Source of the DNA: Deltaproteobacteria bacterium
GTDB lineage: Bacteria; Desulfobacterota; DSM-4660; Desulfatiglandales; Desulfatiglandaceae
Reading direction: 5' to 3'
Assembly: GCA_018644785.1 (NCBI GenBank)
Contig: JABGPV010000081.1
Location: forward strand, 1-17,956
DNA length: 17,956 nucleotides
Shown here: positions 8,022 through 17,100 of the stretch, one piece after another
Numbering within the stretch: position 1 is the stretch's first letter
How the letters are laid out: each line of letters opens with the position of its first letter
Made by a program: the position numbers and the translations under genes
The notes under the pieces: model-generated
Databases searched by the model: none
Told to the model about the DNA's origin: nothing
Seen by the model: only the letters and a program-made list of their open reading frames with translations

Positions 8022-9349
8022 TTGATTTTCCCCAGGGCCTTTCCCTCGCCTTCGCCGGAGGCTTTTGTAATGGCTTGACCCACCAACTGCTCCAAGGCGG
8101 CGAGAACCTTTCCATAATCGGCACTGGCCCTGGCCAGGGAGAGCTGAAAATTATAATAGACGCCTTGGGTTTCCACAAAATCGGAAAAACTGGCTTGTCC
8201 CTCTCGGTACCAGATTTCGGCGATTCCCAGGGCGTTCTCGGCCTGGGGCAGAAGATCGTTTTGGTAAAGGGCAATCAGTCGTTGTGCATTGTTCAAACGG
8301 AAAAAAAGGTCGTGCACCCGGGTCCGGATGTCAGTGATGGAAACCTCTTCGGCCGCTTTGGCTTTGCGAACCCCCGCTTCGGCGCGGGCCACCCGTCCCC
8401 TGTTTTTATCAAACCACAAGGGGATGGTCATGCCGACCTGGAAACCGAACCCGTTTCTCCCCGAATCCTCGGGCCGTTCGGGCACATCGGGGTGGCCGAC
8501 GGCGGAGTAGGATACCCCCACTTTGAAATCAGGGAGGTTTTCATAGCGCGCCAGTTCGGCCCTGGCATCCGCCCGCTCCACAAGGGCACGGGCGATGCGA
8601 AGGTCTTCCTGATTGGCCTCGGCCAGCTTGTAAAGCCCTTTAAGAGTGAAAACAACGGGTTGAAACCCCTCATCCACAAGTTTTCCGATTCTTGCGTCGG
8701 GGGCCCGGTTCAGAATTCCGTTCAACCGGGTCTTTTCCGTGAGTTCCAGTTCCTCCAGAAGGATCCTGTCGTAGCGGATCTGTCCCAGCTGGGACTGTGC
8801 CTTGACCATATCCATCAATGCGGCCCGGTCCCTGGCGTAGGCGGTTTCTCCTAACTTCCGGAGGTGTACCAGGAGCCGGAGGTTTTGCGTTACCACCTTC
8901 CTGGCCGTACGGATATAGAGCAGTTCGTGAAAGGACTGGCGAACCGATGCCATTACCCCTTTGACGGTCCTGTCCAGCTTGATATGCGCCACCCGCGCCT
9001 CCGCCTCCACCACCTTCCCCGCCTGGGAAAGCTTTCCGGGAAAAGGAATCCTCTGATTCAAGCTGGCAACCCAGTCCTGAGGTCCTAAACGGGTTTCGAT
9101 GGGTTCGGGAAAATAGGTGAATTTTAGCTCGGGATCAGGGTACCCCGTGGTAATGCGGTATTGTTCAACCGTTTCCCGCCAGGCTTCACGGACTTCCCGG
9201 ATAGAGGGGTTGTTCCGGTATGCATAAGCGATCAGGTTTTGAACCGTGACACGGCCCGAAAGCCCGGCATCCACATCCCCCGAGAGGCTGGGAGCACTCA
9301 GACCCATTGCGAGAACAATTGCCAGAGCTGCGGAAACCATCCATTTCAT
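8018..9349 (-). CDS. TolC-family outer-membrane efflux protein (second channel gene of the operon)
   Basis: This 443-residue protein has an ordinary signal peptide (residues about 1-28, hydrophobic core AALAIVLAMGL, no lipobox cysteine), so unlike its neighbour it is not a lipoprotein. Both efflux-protein halves are present, with IPFPGKL at about 101-107 and long coiled helices rich in Ala, Arg, Glu and Leu. LKGLYKLA at about 236-243 is shared exactly with the next gene. A longer frame opens at 9418, but that start would lie inside the helicase gene. The ATG at 9349 is preferred because it follows AAAGGA and directly precedes the signal peptide. It starts 22 bases after the helicase stop and overlaps the next gene by 4 bases. 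It may be an alternative exit channel or have a role separate from CusBA. Confidence 0.9.
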   Translation of the reverse strand: MKWMVSAALAIVLAMGLSAPSLSGDVDAGLSGRVTVQNLIAYAYRNNPSIREVREAWRETVEQYRITTGYPDPELKFTYFPEPIETRLGPQDWVASLNQRIPFPGKLSQAGKVVEAEARVAHIKLDRTVKGVMASVRQSFHELLYIRTARKVVTQNLRLLVHLRKLGETAYARDRAALMDMVKAQSQLGQIRYDRILLEELELTEKTRLNGILNRAPDARIGKLVDEGFQPVVFTLKGLYKLAEANQEDLRIARALVERADARAELARYENLPDFKVGVSYSAVGHPDVPERPEDSGRNGFGFQVGMTIPLWFDKNRGRVARAEAGVRKAKAAEEVSITDIRTRVHDLFFRLNNAQRLIALYQNDLLPQAENALGIAEIWYREGQASFSDFVETQGVYYNFQLSLARASADYGKVLAALEQLVGQAITKASGEGEGKALGKIK

Positions 9350-9371
9350 AGCCTGTTTCCTTTTGGGCTGT

Positions 9372-12359
9372 TTAAAACACTTCAGAAGATTCAAGTTGAG
9401 GGATAGCCAGCAAATCAATGAGTTCTTCCCGGGTGAAACTTTTCATGACGGTGGGATCACTTTCTTCGATCACACGGTCCATCAGGTTTCGTTTTTTTGA
9501 AATAATGGCGGCGATTTTTTCTTCCAGGGTCCCTTCCGTTACCAGTTTGAAAACCTGCACACCCCTTTTCTGGCCGATGCGGTGCACACGATCCGTTGCC
9601 TGATCCTCCTTTGCAGCGTTCCACCAGCGATCGTAATGGATGACCACCGAACCGGCCACCAGGTCGATGCCCACGCCGCCGGCCTTGAGGCTGCCCACGA
9701 ATACGCGGCAGGCGGGGTCCTCGTTGAACCGTCGAATGATTTTTTCACGGTTCGTGGTTTTCCCGGTAAGGGATACGAAATCAACGGCGTTTGCGATGAG
9801 ATATTTTTCAATGATGTTGATCATGCCCAAAAACTGGCTGTAAATCACCACCTTCTGATCACTTTGGAGGCTTTCCTCGAGGAGTTCCTTGAATAAATCC
9901 CATTTTCCGGATTGAAGGCCTTGATAATCGTCGATTTTGCCTTTTACCAGGGCTGGATGGTTGCAGATTTGTTTCAGCAGGTTGAGGAGAGCAAAGATGT
10001 GAATATAGGGAATGGTTTTTTCTTCCTCTCTCAGGTTTTTCAGAAGTTCGTTTCCTTTGGCGGAAACCGCATCACGGTATAGCTTCACCTGATCTTCCGA
10101 AAGTGTGCAGGTCCGGATGTCTTCGATTTTTTCAGGAAGGTCATCCAGTACGCTTTCTTTTTTTCGGCGCAGGGTAAAGGGTGAAATAAGGTTGGAAAGT
10201 TGTGCTCTCCTCTCTTCATCCGCATGGTTTTCAATGGGTTTCACGTATCGGTTTTCAAAAAACGAATCTTTTCCCAGGTATCCGGGAAGCGTGAGGTCCA
10301 AGAGAGCTTTCAGTTCTCCCAGGCGGTTTTCGATGGGCGTACCGGTAAGCCCCAGTTTCATTTGGGCTTGGATTCTCTTTGCGGACTGGTAGAGTTGTGT
10401 TTGTGTGTTTTTCAGGTTTTGTATTTCATCAAACACCGACACCGAAAAATTCAATGTTTCCAATGCTGCGATATCGCGCCTGAGGATGCCGTAAGAGGTT
10501 AGAAGGAGAGGGTGGTCGCCCAGCGCCTCGCCCAGATCCCTTTGTTTTCCATGGTAAATGACGGGTTTGAGCGCGGGGGCATATCGGCGGACAATGTTGT
10601 TCCAATGGCTCAAAACCGTTGTGGGGCATACCACGAGAAAGGGTTCGGGAGTGGTTTCCTGTTCCATCAACCCCATCATGAAGGCCATGACCTCGTGGGT
10701 TTTTCCAAGACCCATATCGTCACAGAGCAAACCGCCAAACCCGTTCTGATACAAAAAATGGATCCATTCCACCCCCAGCGCCTGATAGCGGCGCAGGATC
10801 GAACCGAGCCCCGCTGGATCAGACAACGGTTCTGCGGGCTTGAGGGCGAGCATTTTTTTGAGCAGACTGGCCGATTTGTCCTGGCCCGCAATGTCAAAGG
10901 GCTCACGGCTCTGCGACTGCAGACGAAAAAGGTCCAGGCGAGAGATCCGGACCGGGTCTCCCGAGCCTGAATGGTTTTTGATTTGAATATTTTCCGAAAT
11001 CTCCTCCAGGCCCTGAAATGCTTCCGAAGCGCAATCGATCCAACCGTCATCGGTGCCGATATACCGCTGCCCCGCGCTTCGGGCTTTCAGTATCTCAGCG
11101 AGCGAAATCTTCTGGTTGCCGAAACCGTATTGGACCGACAACCAGTACCAGTTCCGTTCGAGGGCCTCGGGTGTCACTTCGATGCGGTCAAAGGTTTTCA
11201 GGATTTTGAGCCCTTTGATCGTCTCCTCTACCACGAAGGGGCCATCTTTGAGATCTTCTTCATATTCCTCTAGAAAAACGGGCACCTGGGATTTCTTGAG
11301 CACCATTTTAACCGGTGCCTTGAATTTTCTGGATCTTCCCGGCATTTCCAATTGAGCCATGATCCCCATCTCCTTGATGTAAATCAAGGGACCATAGGTG
11401 AATTTTTTAAGGTCATTGTTTTCAAAAAACTTTTCTTCCCCGTTCTCCTGGATCAACTGGATCTGGGGTCTGATTTCCAGATCCAATTCCGTATTCCGGG
11501 AGACTTTGAAAATGGACTTCAGGGGGATGGGATGGATGGCCAGGGCATGCTGATTGGGCAGATGTTCCTGAAAGGTTGAAAGCAGATTCCTGACTTTGTT
11601 TCTGGGGATGAAGAGTCGGATCAGGGGCTTACCGTCAGGCGCCAGGCAGGAAACTGTGAAAATGCCGGTTTTTTCCGAAATGGCCGGCTCAAATGTGCAG
11701 CCGTTGTTTTGCGGGCCGGCCTCCCCAAATTCCCGATGGCAGTGATAGGCGCATTTGAACCAGAAACTCGCCTCAAGGACCTGTTTCCGGGTTTTAAACC
11801 CTTGAGCGTTCATGTTCTTTTCGTTGTCGGTGCGCGTGATGTCGGAAAGGCGTGAAAGGGCCCAGCCACGGTGTGGTATGCCCCCATCAGGAAGGGTTGA
11901 TGCGCAGCGTTCCAGGAAACGGATATGGCTTGCACCGGCCGAAAAGTAATGCACCAGGGTCTCTTTATTAGAACCCCTGACCTTAATGATGCGTTGATCT
12001 CCGTTTGTCTGGGTTTGAAAGTTCACCGTCTGTGGGTCTTGGGCGGATGCTTCCCCTAAAATGACCGCCAGACGATACCAGATGCCGGCACGAAAACGAT
12101 CTTCATAAAGAGTCTGGCCAGATTTTTGACCCATGGCCTTGAAGGCCTTTGAGAGTTGCTTTATGTGCGGACAGGTTCTGCTGTCAGACAAGGTGCAGGT
12201 GCAGAAACGCTGGGTTAATTGGAAATCATTTCCCTGAAGGAAAAATGCAACCCCCGGCCGTTTGTCGGAAGGTTCCGGCAGCAGGGCCATCCCCTGACGA
12301 AAGAATTCAATCTGATGAATGTCGGGAGCGGTCTTTTTTTGAGGGGCATTATGTGTCAT
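9372..12359 (-). CDS. SWIM zinc-finger SNF2-family (superfamily 2) DNA helicase/translocase
   Basis: This 995-residue cytoplasmic protein has a SWIM zinc finger near the N-terminus (C53-x-C55, then C63-P-H65). A middle region of about 450 residues has no motif I recognise and may be a bacterial SNF2-associated domain. The SNF2 motor occupies about 515-960: motif I DDMGLGKT (547-554), motif II DEIQ (644-647, where DEAH or DEAQ is commoner), motif III LTGTPIENR (671-679), motif V around AGGVGIDL (893-900) and motif VI QATDRVHRIGQ (920-930). It is expected to be an ATP-driven double-stranded DNA translocase or remodeller. No nuclease or methyltransferase lies next to it. The ATG at 12359 has a modest GAGG site, 32 bases after the nucleotidase stop. 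Its stop is 22 bases before the channel gene, so it may be co-transcribed with the efflux genes, although no functional link is obvious. Confidence 0.93.
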   Translation of the reverse strand: MTHNAPQKKTAPDIHQIEFFRQGMALLPEPSDKRPGVAFFLQGNDFQLTQRFCTCTLSDSRTCPHIKQLSKAFKAMGQKSGQTLYEDRFRAGIWYRLAVILGEASAQDPQTVNFQTQTNGDQRIIKVRGSNKETLVHYFSAGASHIRFLERCASTLPDGGIPHRGWALSRLSDITRTDNEKNMNAQGFKTRKQVLEASFWFKCAYHCHREFGEAGPQNNGCTFEPAISEKTGIFTVSCLAPDGKPLIRLFIPRNKVRNLLSTFQEHLPNQHALAIHPIPLKSIFKVSRNTELDLEIRPQIQLIQENGEEKFFENNDLKKFTYGPLIYIKEMGIMAQLEMPGRSRKFKAPVKMVLKKSQVPVFLEEYEEDLKDGPFVVEETIKGLKILKTFDRIEVTPEALERNWYWLSVQYGFGNQKISLAEILKARSAGQRYIGTDDGWIDCASEAFQGLEEISENIQIKNHSGSGDPVRISRLDLFRLQSQSREPFDIAGQDKSASLLKKMLALKPAEPLSDPAGLGSILRRYQALGVEWIHFLYQNGFGGLLCDDMGLGKTHEVMAFMMGLMEQETTPEPFLVVCPTTVLSHWNNIVRRYAPALKPVIYHGKQRDLGEALGDHPLLLTSYGILRRDIAALETLNFSVSVFDEIQNLKNTQTQLYQSAKRIQAQMKLGLTGTPIENRLGELKALLDLTLPGYLGKDSFFENRYVKPIENHADEERRAQLSNLISPFTLRRKKESVLDDLPEKIEDIRTCTLSEDQVKLYRDAVSAKGNELLKNLREEEKTIPYIHIFALLNLLKQICNHPALVKGKIDDYQGLQSGKWDLFKELLEESLQSDQKVVIYSQFLGMINIIEKYLIANAVDFVSLTGKTTNREKIIRRFNEDPACRVFVGSLKAGGVGIDLVAGSVVIHYDRWWNAAKEDQATDRVHRIGQKRGVQVFKLVTEGTLEEKIAAIISKKRNLMDRVIEESDPTVMKSFTREELIDLLAIPQLESSEVF

Positions 12360-12391
12360 GGAAGCGCCTCTGTGATTGAAATGAGCTTTTT

Positions 12392-14026
12392 TCAGTGGTT
12401 GATCGTGATCCTGCCGTTGACTTCCGGTACAAGATTTCCACCCAGATGTTTGATATAGGCAATCAGGGCGTCATTTTGAAAAGTGGATGAATCAAACGGG
12501 TCAATGGTTTTAAGAAATGCGCCATAGCCGTCTCCTCCCTTTGCCAGATATGAATTGGTTACGATCCCGTATGATTTGCCGTGATCAATGGGGCTGCCAT
12601 TGATCAGAATGTTTTCACAGGTTTTTTTCTCTTCGTTCATTGTGAAACGAATGCCGCCGGAGACCTGTGGGAAAGCGCCTTCACCGGGTTGAATGGTCCC
12701 GATGTAATCAAAAAGGGCTTGAACCTGGTCGCCCGTCAATTTCAGAAAAACCACGGAGCTGTCAAAGGGAAGGATGTTGTAAATGGATTTCCGGGTCAGT
12801 GGTCCTTCGGAAATGCCGCCCCGAATGGCGCCGCTGTTGGTCAAAGCGAAATCGGGGTTGAAACGCCTCAAATGCCAGCGCATGGCATCGGCAACCAGAT
12901 CGCCTAGGGCCGTCTCGCGGTATCTTCCATCATTATTTTCGAAGGGCGCTTTGGCGTATCCGATTGTTTCATCCAGGAATCGATCCACTTTGTCCGCGTA
13001 AGGTTGAAGCAATGCCAGAAGCTCAGGATCTTCTTTAATCGGTTTTCCGATAAAATGAAAGGCTTTTTTACCGTCGGGGTTTTTGACGATCCGTTTCAGG
13101 TTGATGGGGATCAGTTCCATATTGAAGTCAACAACCCTTTTGTCCCGGATCGATAGATCCATTTTTCCCAGGACGAGCCCCCAGTGCCATGCCTGAACGA
13201 TCAAAGTTTGATGAGTGGAATCCGGATCAATGATAATCAGGGGGGCCTCCAGTTTTGTATCCGTATTGCCGTCGACGATCAGATCAATTCCCCTGACCCG
13301 GGCGGCCAACCGTTTGGAGCCTCGGCTCAGGCCTTCATAAATCCCCAGATGGGTGAGGGCAATGATCACGTCCGCGCGTTTTCTGAGATAGGGTACCAGT
13401 TGTTTCGCCACTTCAATCTCATCTTCAAAGATAAGATCTTTGATATGGTCGGGATTTCCGGTAATCTTCGTCTCTGCCGTGGTAAGCCCGAAAATGGCAA
13501 CCGTAAAGCCACTGAACTGTCTAATAATGTAAGGGATTACCAAGTGGTCGCCGGTTTTTGTCTTCACATTGGCGGAGAGGAAGGGAAACTTTGCCAGGCC
13601 CATCTGTTCCCTGAGAACATGGATGGGATTGTCAAATTCATGGTTCCCCAGAACCATTGCATCATACCCCATGTGGTTATACCCCAGGATGTCCGGTTTT
13701 GCCTTGAAAAAATTGGATACCGATTGCCCGGTGTTCAGGTCCCCCGCATCCAGAAGCAGCACGTTCTGATGCTTACGTCTGATTTCCTTTACGAGTGTGG
13801 CACGGGCAGGAAGACCTCCCACATCCGGTACGGAAAGATTAGAAAACTTGACCGGATGCCCATGAAAGTCGTTGGTGAAAAGGACGGTGAGGCGATGAAG
13901 ATTTTGGTCTTTTGATGCGTTATGTTTCGGGGGGAGGCAGTGCGCAGGTGAAAAAGTAAAGAGGATCGCCAGTAGAAGCCCCATGGTTATTGCGATTTTT
14001 CGATTTCTCATGGGCGTGAATGCCAT
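12392..14026 (-). CDS. Exported 5'-nucleotidase/2',3'-cyclic phosphodiesterase-family metallophosphoesterase
   Basis: From the ATG at 14026 this is a 544-residue protein with a signal peptide (basic RNRK, then GLLLAILFTF, cleavage near SPA-HC). The N-terminal metallophosphoesterase domain shows D53-x-H55 (FTNDFHGH), GD at 95-96, GNHE at 127-130 and a THLG histidine at H226. The last motif, normally GH-x-H or GH-x-Q, reads GNTD (N254, D256), so two expected metal-ligand positions are changed. The C-terminal nucleotidase domain is typical, with TNSGAIRGG, LPFDSSV and the TNSYLAKGGDGYG signature. The family hydrolyses nucleotides, cyclic nucleotides or UDP-sugars in the periplasm. A TTG at 14068 extends the frame, and an ATG at 14011 shortens it. 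The ATG at 14026 is chosen because AAAGG lies 10 bases upstream and the signal peptide follows. The gene is divergent from the dikinase gene and heads the minus-strand gene series. Confidence 0.9.
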   Translation of the reverse strand: MAFTPMRNRKIAITMGLLLAILFTFSPAHCLPPKHNASKDQNLHRLTVLFTNDFHGHPVKFSNLSVPDVGGLPARATLVKEIRRKHQNVLLLDAGDLNTGQSVSNFFKAKPDILGYNHMGYDAMVLGNHEFDNPIHVLREQMGLAKFPFLSANVKTKTGDHLVIPYIIRQFSGFTVAIFGLTTAETKITGNPDHIKDLIFEDEIEVAKQLVPYLRKRADVIIALTHLGIYEGLSRGSKRLAARVRGIDLIVDGNTDTKLEAPLIIIDPDSTHQTLIVQAWHWGLVLGKMDLSIRDKRVVDFNMELIPINLKRIVKNPDGKKAFHFIGKPIKEDPELLALLQPYADKVDRFLDETIGYAKAPFENNDGRYRETALGDLVADAMRWHLRRFNPDFALTNSGAIRGGISEGPLTRKSIYNILPFDSSVVFLKLTGDQVQALFDYIGTIQPGEGAFPQVSGGIRFTMNEEKKTCENILINGSPIDHGKSYGIVTNSYLAKGGDGYGAFLKTIDPFDSSTFQNDALIAYIKHLGGNLVPEVNGRITINH

Positions 14027-14029
14027 TTC

Positions 14030-14043
14030 ACAAAGGCCTTTGT
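14030..14043. promoter_or_regulatory. Perfect 14-base palindrome over the nucleotidase ribosome site
   Basis: ACAAAGGCCTTTGT is perfectly self-complementary. Read on the minus strand, it ends three bases before the ATG at 14026 and contains the AAAGG used as the ribosome site. It could be a repressor operator, or an RNA stem hiding the ribosome site. An RNA hairpin would have almost no loop, so a protein-binding site is more plausible. Similar AAAGGCCTTT cores also occur in coding regions nearby, so chance is possible. Confidence 0.3.
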
Positions 14044-14138
14044 TTGGGTTGCAATGGAATAGGGTCAATGCTATAGTCCGGCTTCTATTGGGGATTCATT
14101 AACCGTTAAAGTCTATATCTTTTTTAAAAGGGTGATCA
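14044..14138. promoter_or_regulatory. Divergent promoter region between the nucleotidase and dikinase genes
   Basis: This AT-rich gap must hold the start signals for both directions. For the plus strand, a weak candidate is TTGGGG at 14088-14093 with TCTATA at 14112-14117 (18-base spacer). A small inverted repeat, TTAACCGTTAA (14099-14109), falls inside that spacer and could be an operator. The dikinase ATG has AAGGGTGAT just upstream. For the minus strand I see only poor matches, such as TTGACC (complement of about 14063-14068). The region is assigned from its divergent position; the exact elements are uncertain. Confidence 0.45.
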
Positions 14139-17100
14139 ATGAAAAAATTATGGTGGGCGCTGATACCGTTATGTGTACTGTTTTTTGGTGATCTTGGTTG
14201 GGCTGAACTTTCCTCAAAGGAAAAAAACTCGTTGAGGAAGGCCTACAAGACCATCTCGGCCAAAAGAAAAGGTCCTTTTGCCATGAACACCTGCACCTGT
14301 ACCAACGGGAAGCTGGCGCGGGTGGCGGACAAGAATATGCGGGTTCGTCCCAATCCCTGCCGGGAACTTGAGGGGGTGGGGCAGCTTTTCTGTTCGGCTT
14401 ACCGAAACAAGTTCGCCAAAACCCTCGCCCAGCACGGGGTTTATGTGGGCAATATTTTTTCAAATGAGGTGATTTTATGGGATAAAAACCCGGATCACCA
14501 TCGCCTGGTCAAAGGATTTATCCTGGAAAAATATTATATGGAAACCCATCCGGATTCAAAATTGACCATGGCCCGCGCATACGGGGGGATCTCCGGCACC
14601 GAGTTTGAGGTTAAATATGCGCCCCTGTTTTTTGCTAAATTTTATGCCCTTGCCGACTGGAATGATTTTCATGATTACCTGCTGCAATATGAATTGCAGA
14701 GGCGTTTCTTCTGTAAAAGTGATTTAAACCAGGTCGCCGACATCAGGAACCTGTCTCTGGTCATTTACCGCAGTTATAAACCCTTTAAGCCGGTAAAAGA
14801 TCTGGTCCACAATCGCCTGTCGCCAGGCTTGATTCCGCTCATTGAATCTTTTCAGAAAAAACATCCCCAGGACCGGAAAAACGCTAAAAATTATAAACGT
14901 TTGATTGAAATGATCCGGAGTCTGACCTATGTGGATCAAAGCCAGTTGAAGGGGTATCTCAAGGGCATATCAGACAAAGGCATTCAAGATCTGATCAAGA
15001 ATATATTGAATATTCCCAAGAATGCACCCCTGAGGCTGCTCCATAGTCTGGCGGATCTGGTGGTGGTATCTCGGGAGACCGTGGCAGCCAAAGAAATAAA
15101 ACCGGAAGAAGCCGTTACTTTGATTAACCTCAATGTATCCGCCAACCTGCTTCTCTTCATGACGGCCAACCGGCTTGTGGCGCTGGATCGGGATTGGACG
15201 GCCAGGGAACTCATAGATATGCTTAAGGATATGCTGGCCGGCAGTTATGGCGCCGGACTTATGAGTCACCGGGAATATGAGTCGGGGATTTCATCTTTGG
15301 ATAAGCTGCTCAACAAAAAAGATTTGACATTAGGGGATGCAAATCGCTCCCTCAATCGCGCCAATCTGGCCGTAGAATGGGCTCAGGCTTCCATCCGGAC
15401 GGCATTTTCAGACGTGTGGGAACCCTGGGTGTATCTTTTTCCGGATGTTCAGTGGATAAACGACGACATTATTCGATCCTCCCCTCTGATGAGCTATGCC
15501 ACCATCCTCAAATCCCTGCGAGGGTATTTGTTAACCAAGCTGGGGCTTGAGCATCACATTCTGGGGAAGACCGTTATTGAAGGTGTCAGGGCGTTGAATC
15601 CCGGGCTGGCTATGGGGCCGCTGGCTTTTTTTGGTGATCAGCACTACACCCGTGACAATATTCTGGCCCTTGAGACCACCAACGCGGAGCTTGAGCCCGT
15701 GGCAGGGATTATCACCAAGGATGAGGGGAACGTGGTATCTCATGTGCAATTGCTGGCCCGTGCCCTTGGCGTTCCCAATGCGGTGTTCCTGGATGGGTTG
15801 TACCGGCAGCTGGCCCCGGTTAAGGGTCGATCCCTTTTCTATGCCGTTACGCCGGTGGGCCGCATTATCCTTAAGGAAGCCGGCAAGATGGATCAGGTGG
15901 ACAAACTGATCCTGGCGGAATATGAAAAAAACATTAAGCGGACAAATGATGCGGATATCAAAGGTCAGTCCAGCAAACTGGCCATAGATGCCGAAAGACT
16001 GAATCTCAAAGAAACCGGAGTTCTGGGTCTGGATGATCTCAGGCGAAAAGATTCGGGTGTTGTCTGCGGGCCCAAGGCAGCCTTCCTGGGGGAATTGAAA
16101 TACCATTTTCCCCAGAATGTGGCCCGCGGGGTGGTGATTCCATTCGGCATCTATAATGCGCATTTTCAAAAAGCCAGAGTGGTTTTGCCCAAGAAGCTTA
16201 AGGGTAAAGGGATTGCCAAGGCCGGCGAGCCCCTGGCGGGATTTGTGCGGCGTACTTATGATACCTTCTTCAATCAACTGCTCAAGGATCCTAAAATGTC
16301 GTCCGATCAGTTGGCCCAATGGATCGGACCGAGGTTGGATGTTATTCGGTATTCCATTGGGAAAATTTCTCTGGACCCGTCCTTTGTGAAGGATCTTCGA
16401 GAGGCGCTTGCGGCTGAGGGTCTTTTCGCAGGCCCTGAAAAGGAACGGTTAAAAGGTGTTTTTGTACGTTCCGACACCAATGTGGAAGATATGCCCAATT
16501 TTAATGGTGCCGGTCTTAATTTGACTATTTTCAACCTTATGGCTTTTTCAGACGTACTGAAAGGTGTCAAAAGGGTGTGGGCCTCTCCCTTTACTTATCG
16601 TTCATTTTCCTGGCGCCAGACCGTCATCAGCGATCCAAATCTGGTGTTTCCGTCCATTGTTGTGCTGGAATCAGTGCCATCCGAGAAATCCGGTGTATTG
16701 ATTACAGCGGATGTGGACACCGGCGATGCCACCAAAATGACCATTGCCACGGCGGAAGGGGTAGGGGGCACGGTAGACGGGTCCCCCGCTGAGACTCTGC
16801 TGTACGGTCCTGACGAGATCGTATTATTAAACCAGTTCAAATCGACCACCCGCCAGATGCTCATCCTGGAAGGGAAGGGCGGGAGCCAGATGGTGCCCTC
16901 CACCGGCGCAGAGCGAGTGTTAACGGAAAAAGAACTCAGCGCTTTGGTGGCATCCGCCGAGAAGATCAAAAGGGAATTCACGCCTGAAAAGGGCTCAGGT
17001 GGGGATCTGTTGCCCTGGGATATTGAATATGGTTTTGTGGGCGGAAAACTTTACCTTTTTCAAACCCGACCCTTTGTGGGGAACAGTGATCTAAGGAATC

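Noticed and set aside
7997..8854. Plus-strand open frame of 285 codons
   Set aside because: It is antisense to both TolC-type genes, rich in Gly/Phe/His as shadows often are, with no recognisable domain.
9350..9371. Dedicated metal-responsive (CueR-like) promoter ahead of the efflux genes
   Set aside because: The 22-base gap is too short, and I saw no CueR-type dyad with a long-spacer promoter here or in the 32-base gap at 12360-12391.
9350..9418. Extended start of the first TolC-type gene
   Set aside because: It would overlap the helicase end and put 23 residues before a normal signal peptide. The ATG at 9349 has its own AAAGGA site.
15531..16319. Minus-strand open frame of 262 codons
   Set aside because: It is antisense to the phosphohistidine and ATP-grasp region of the dikinase, where the plus-strand motifs are clear.
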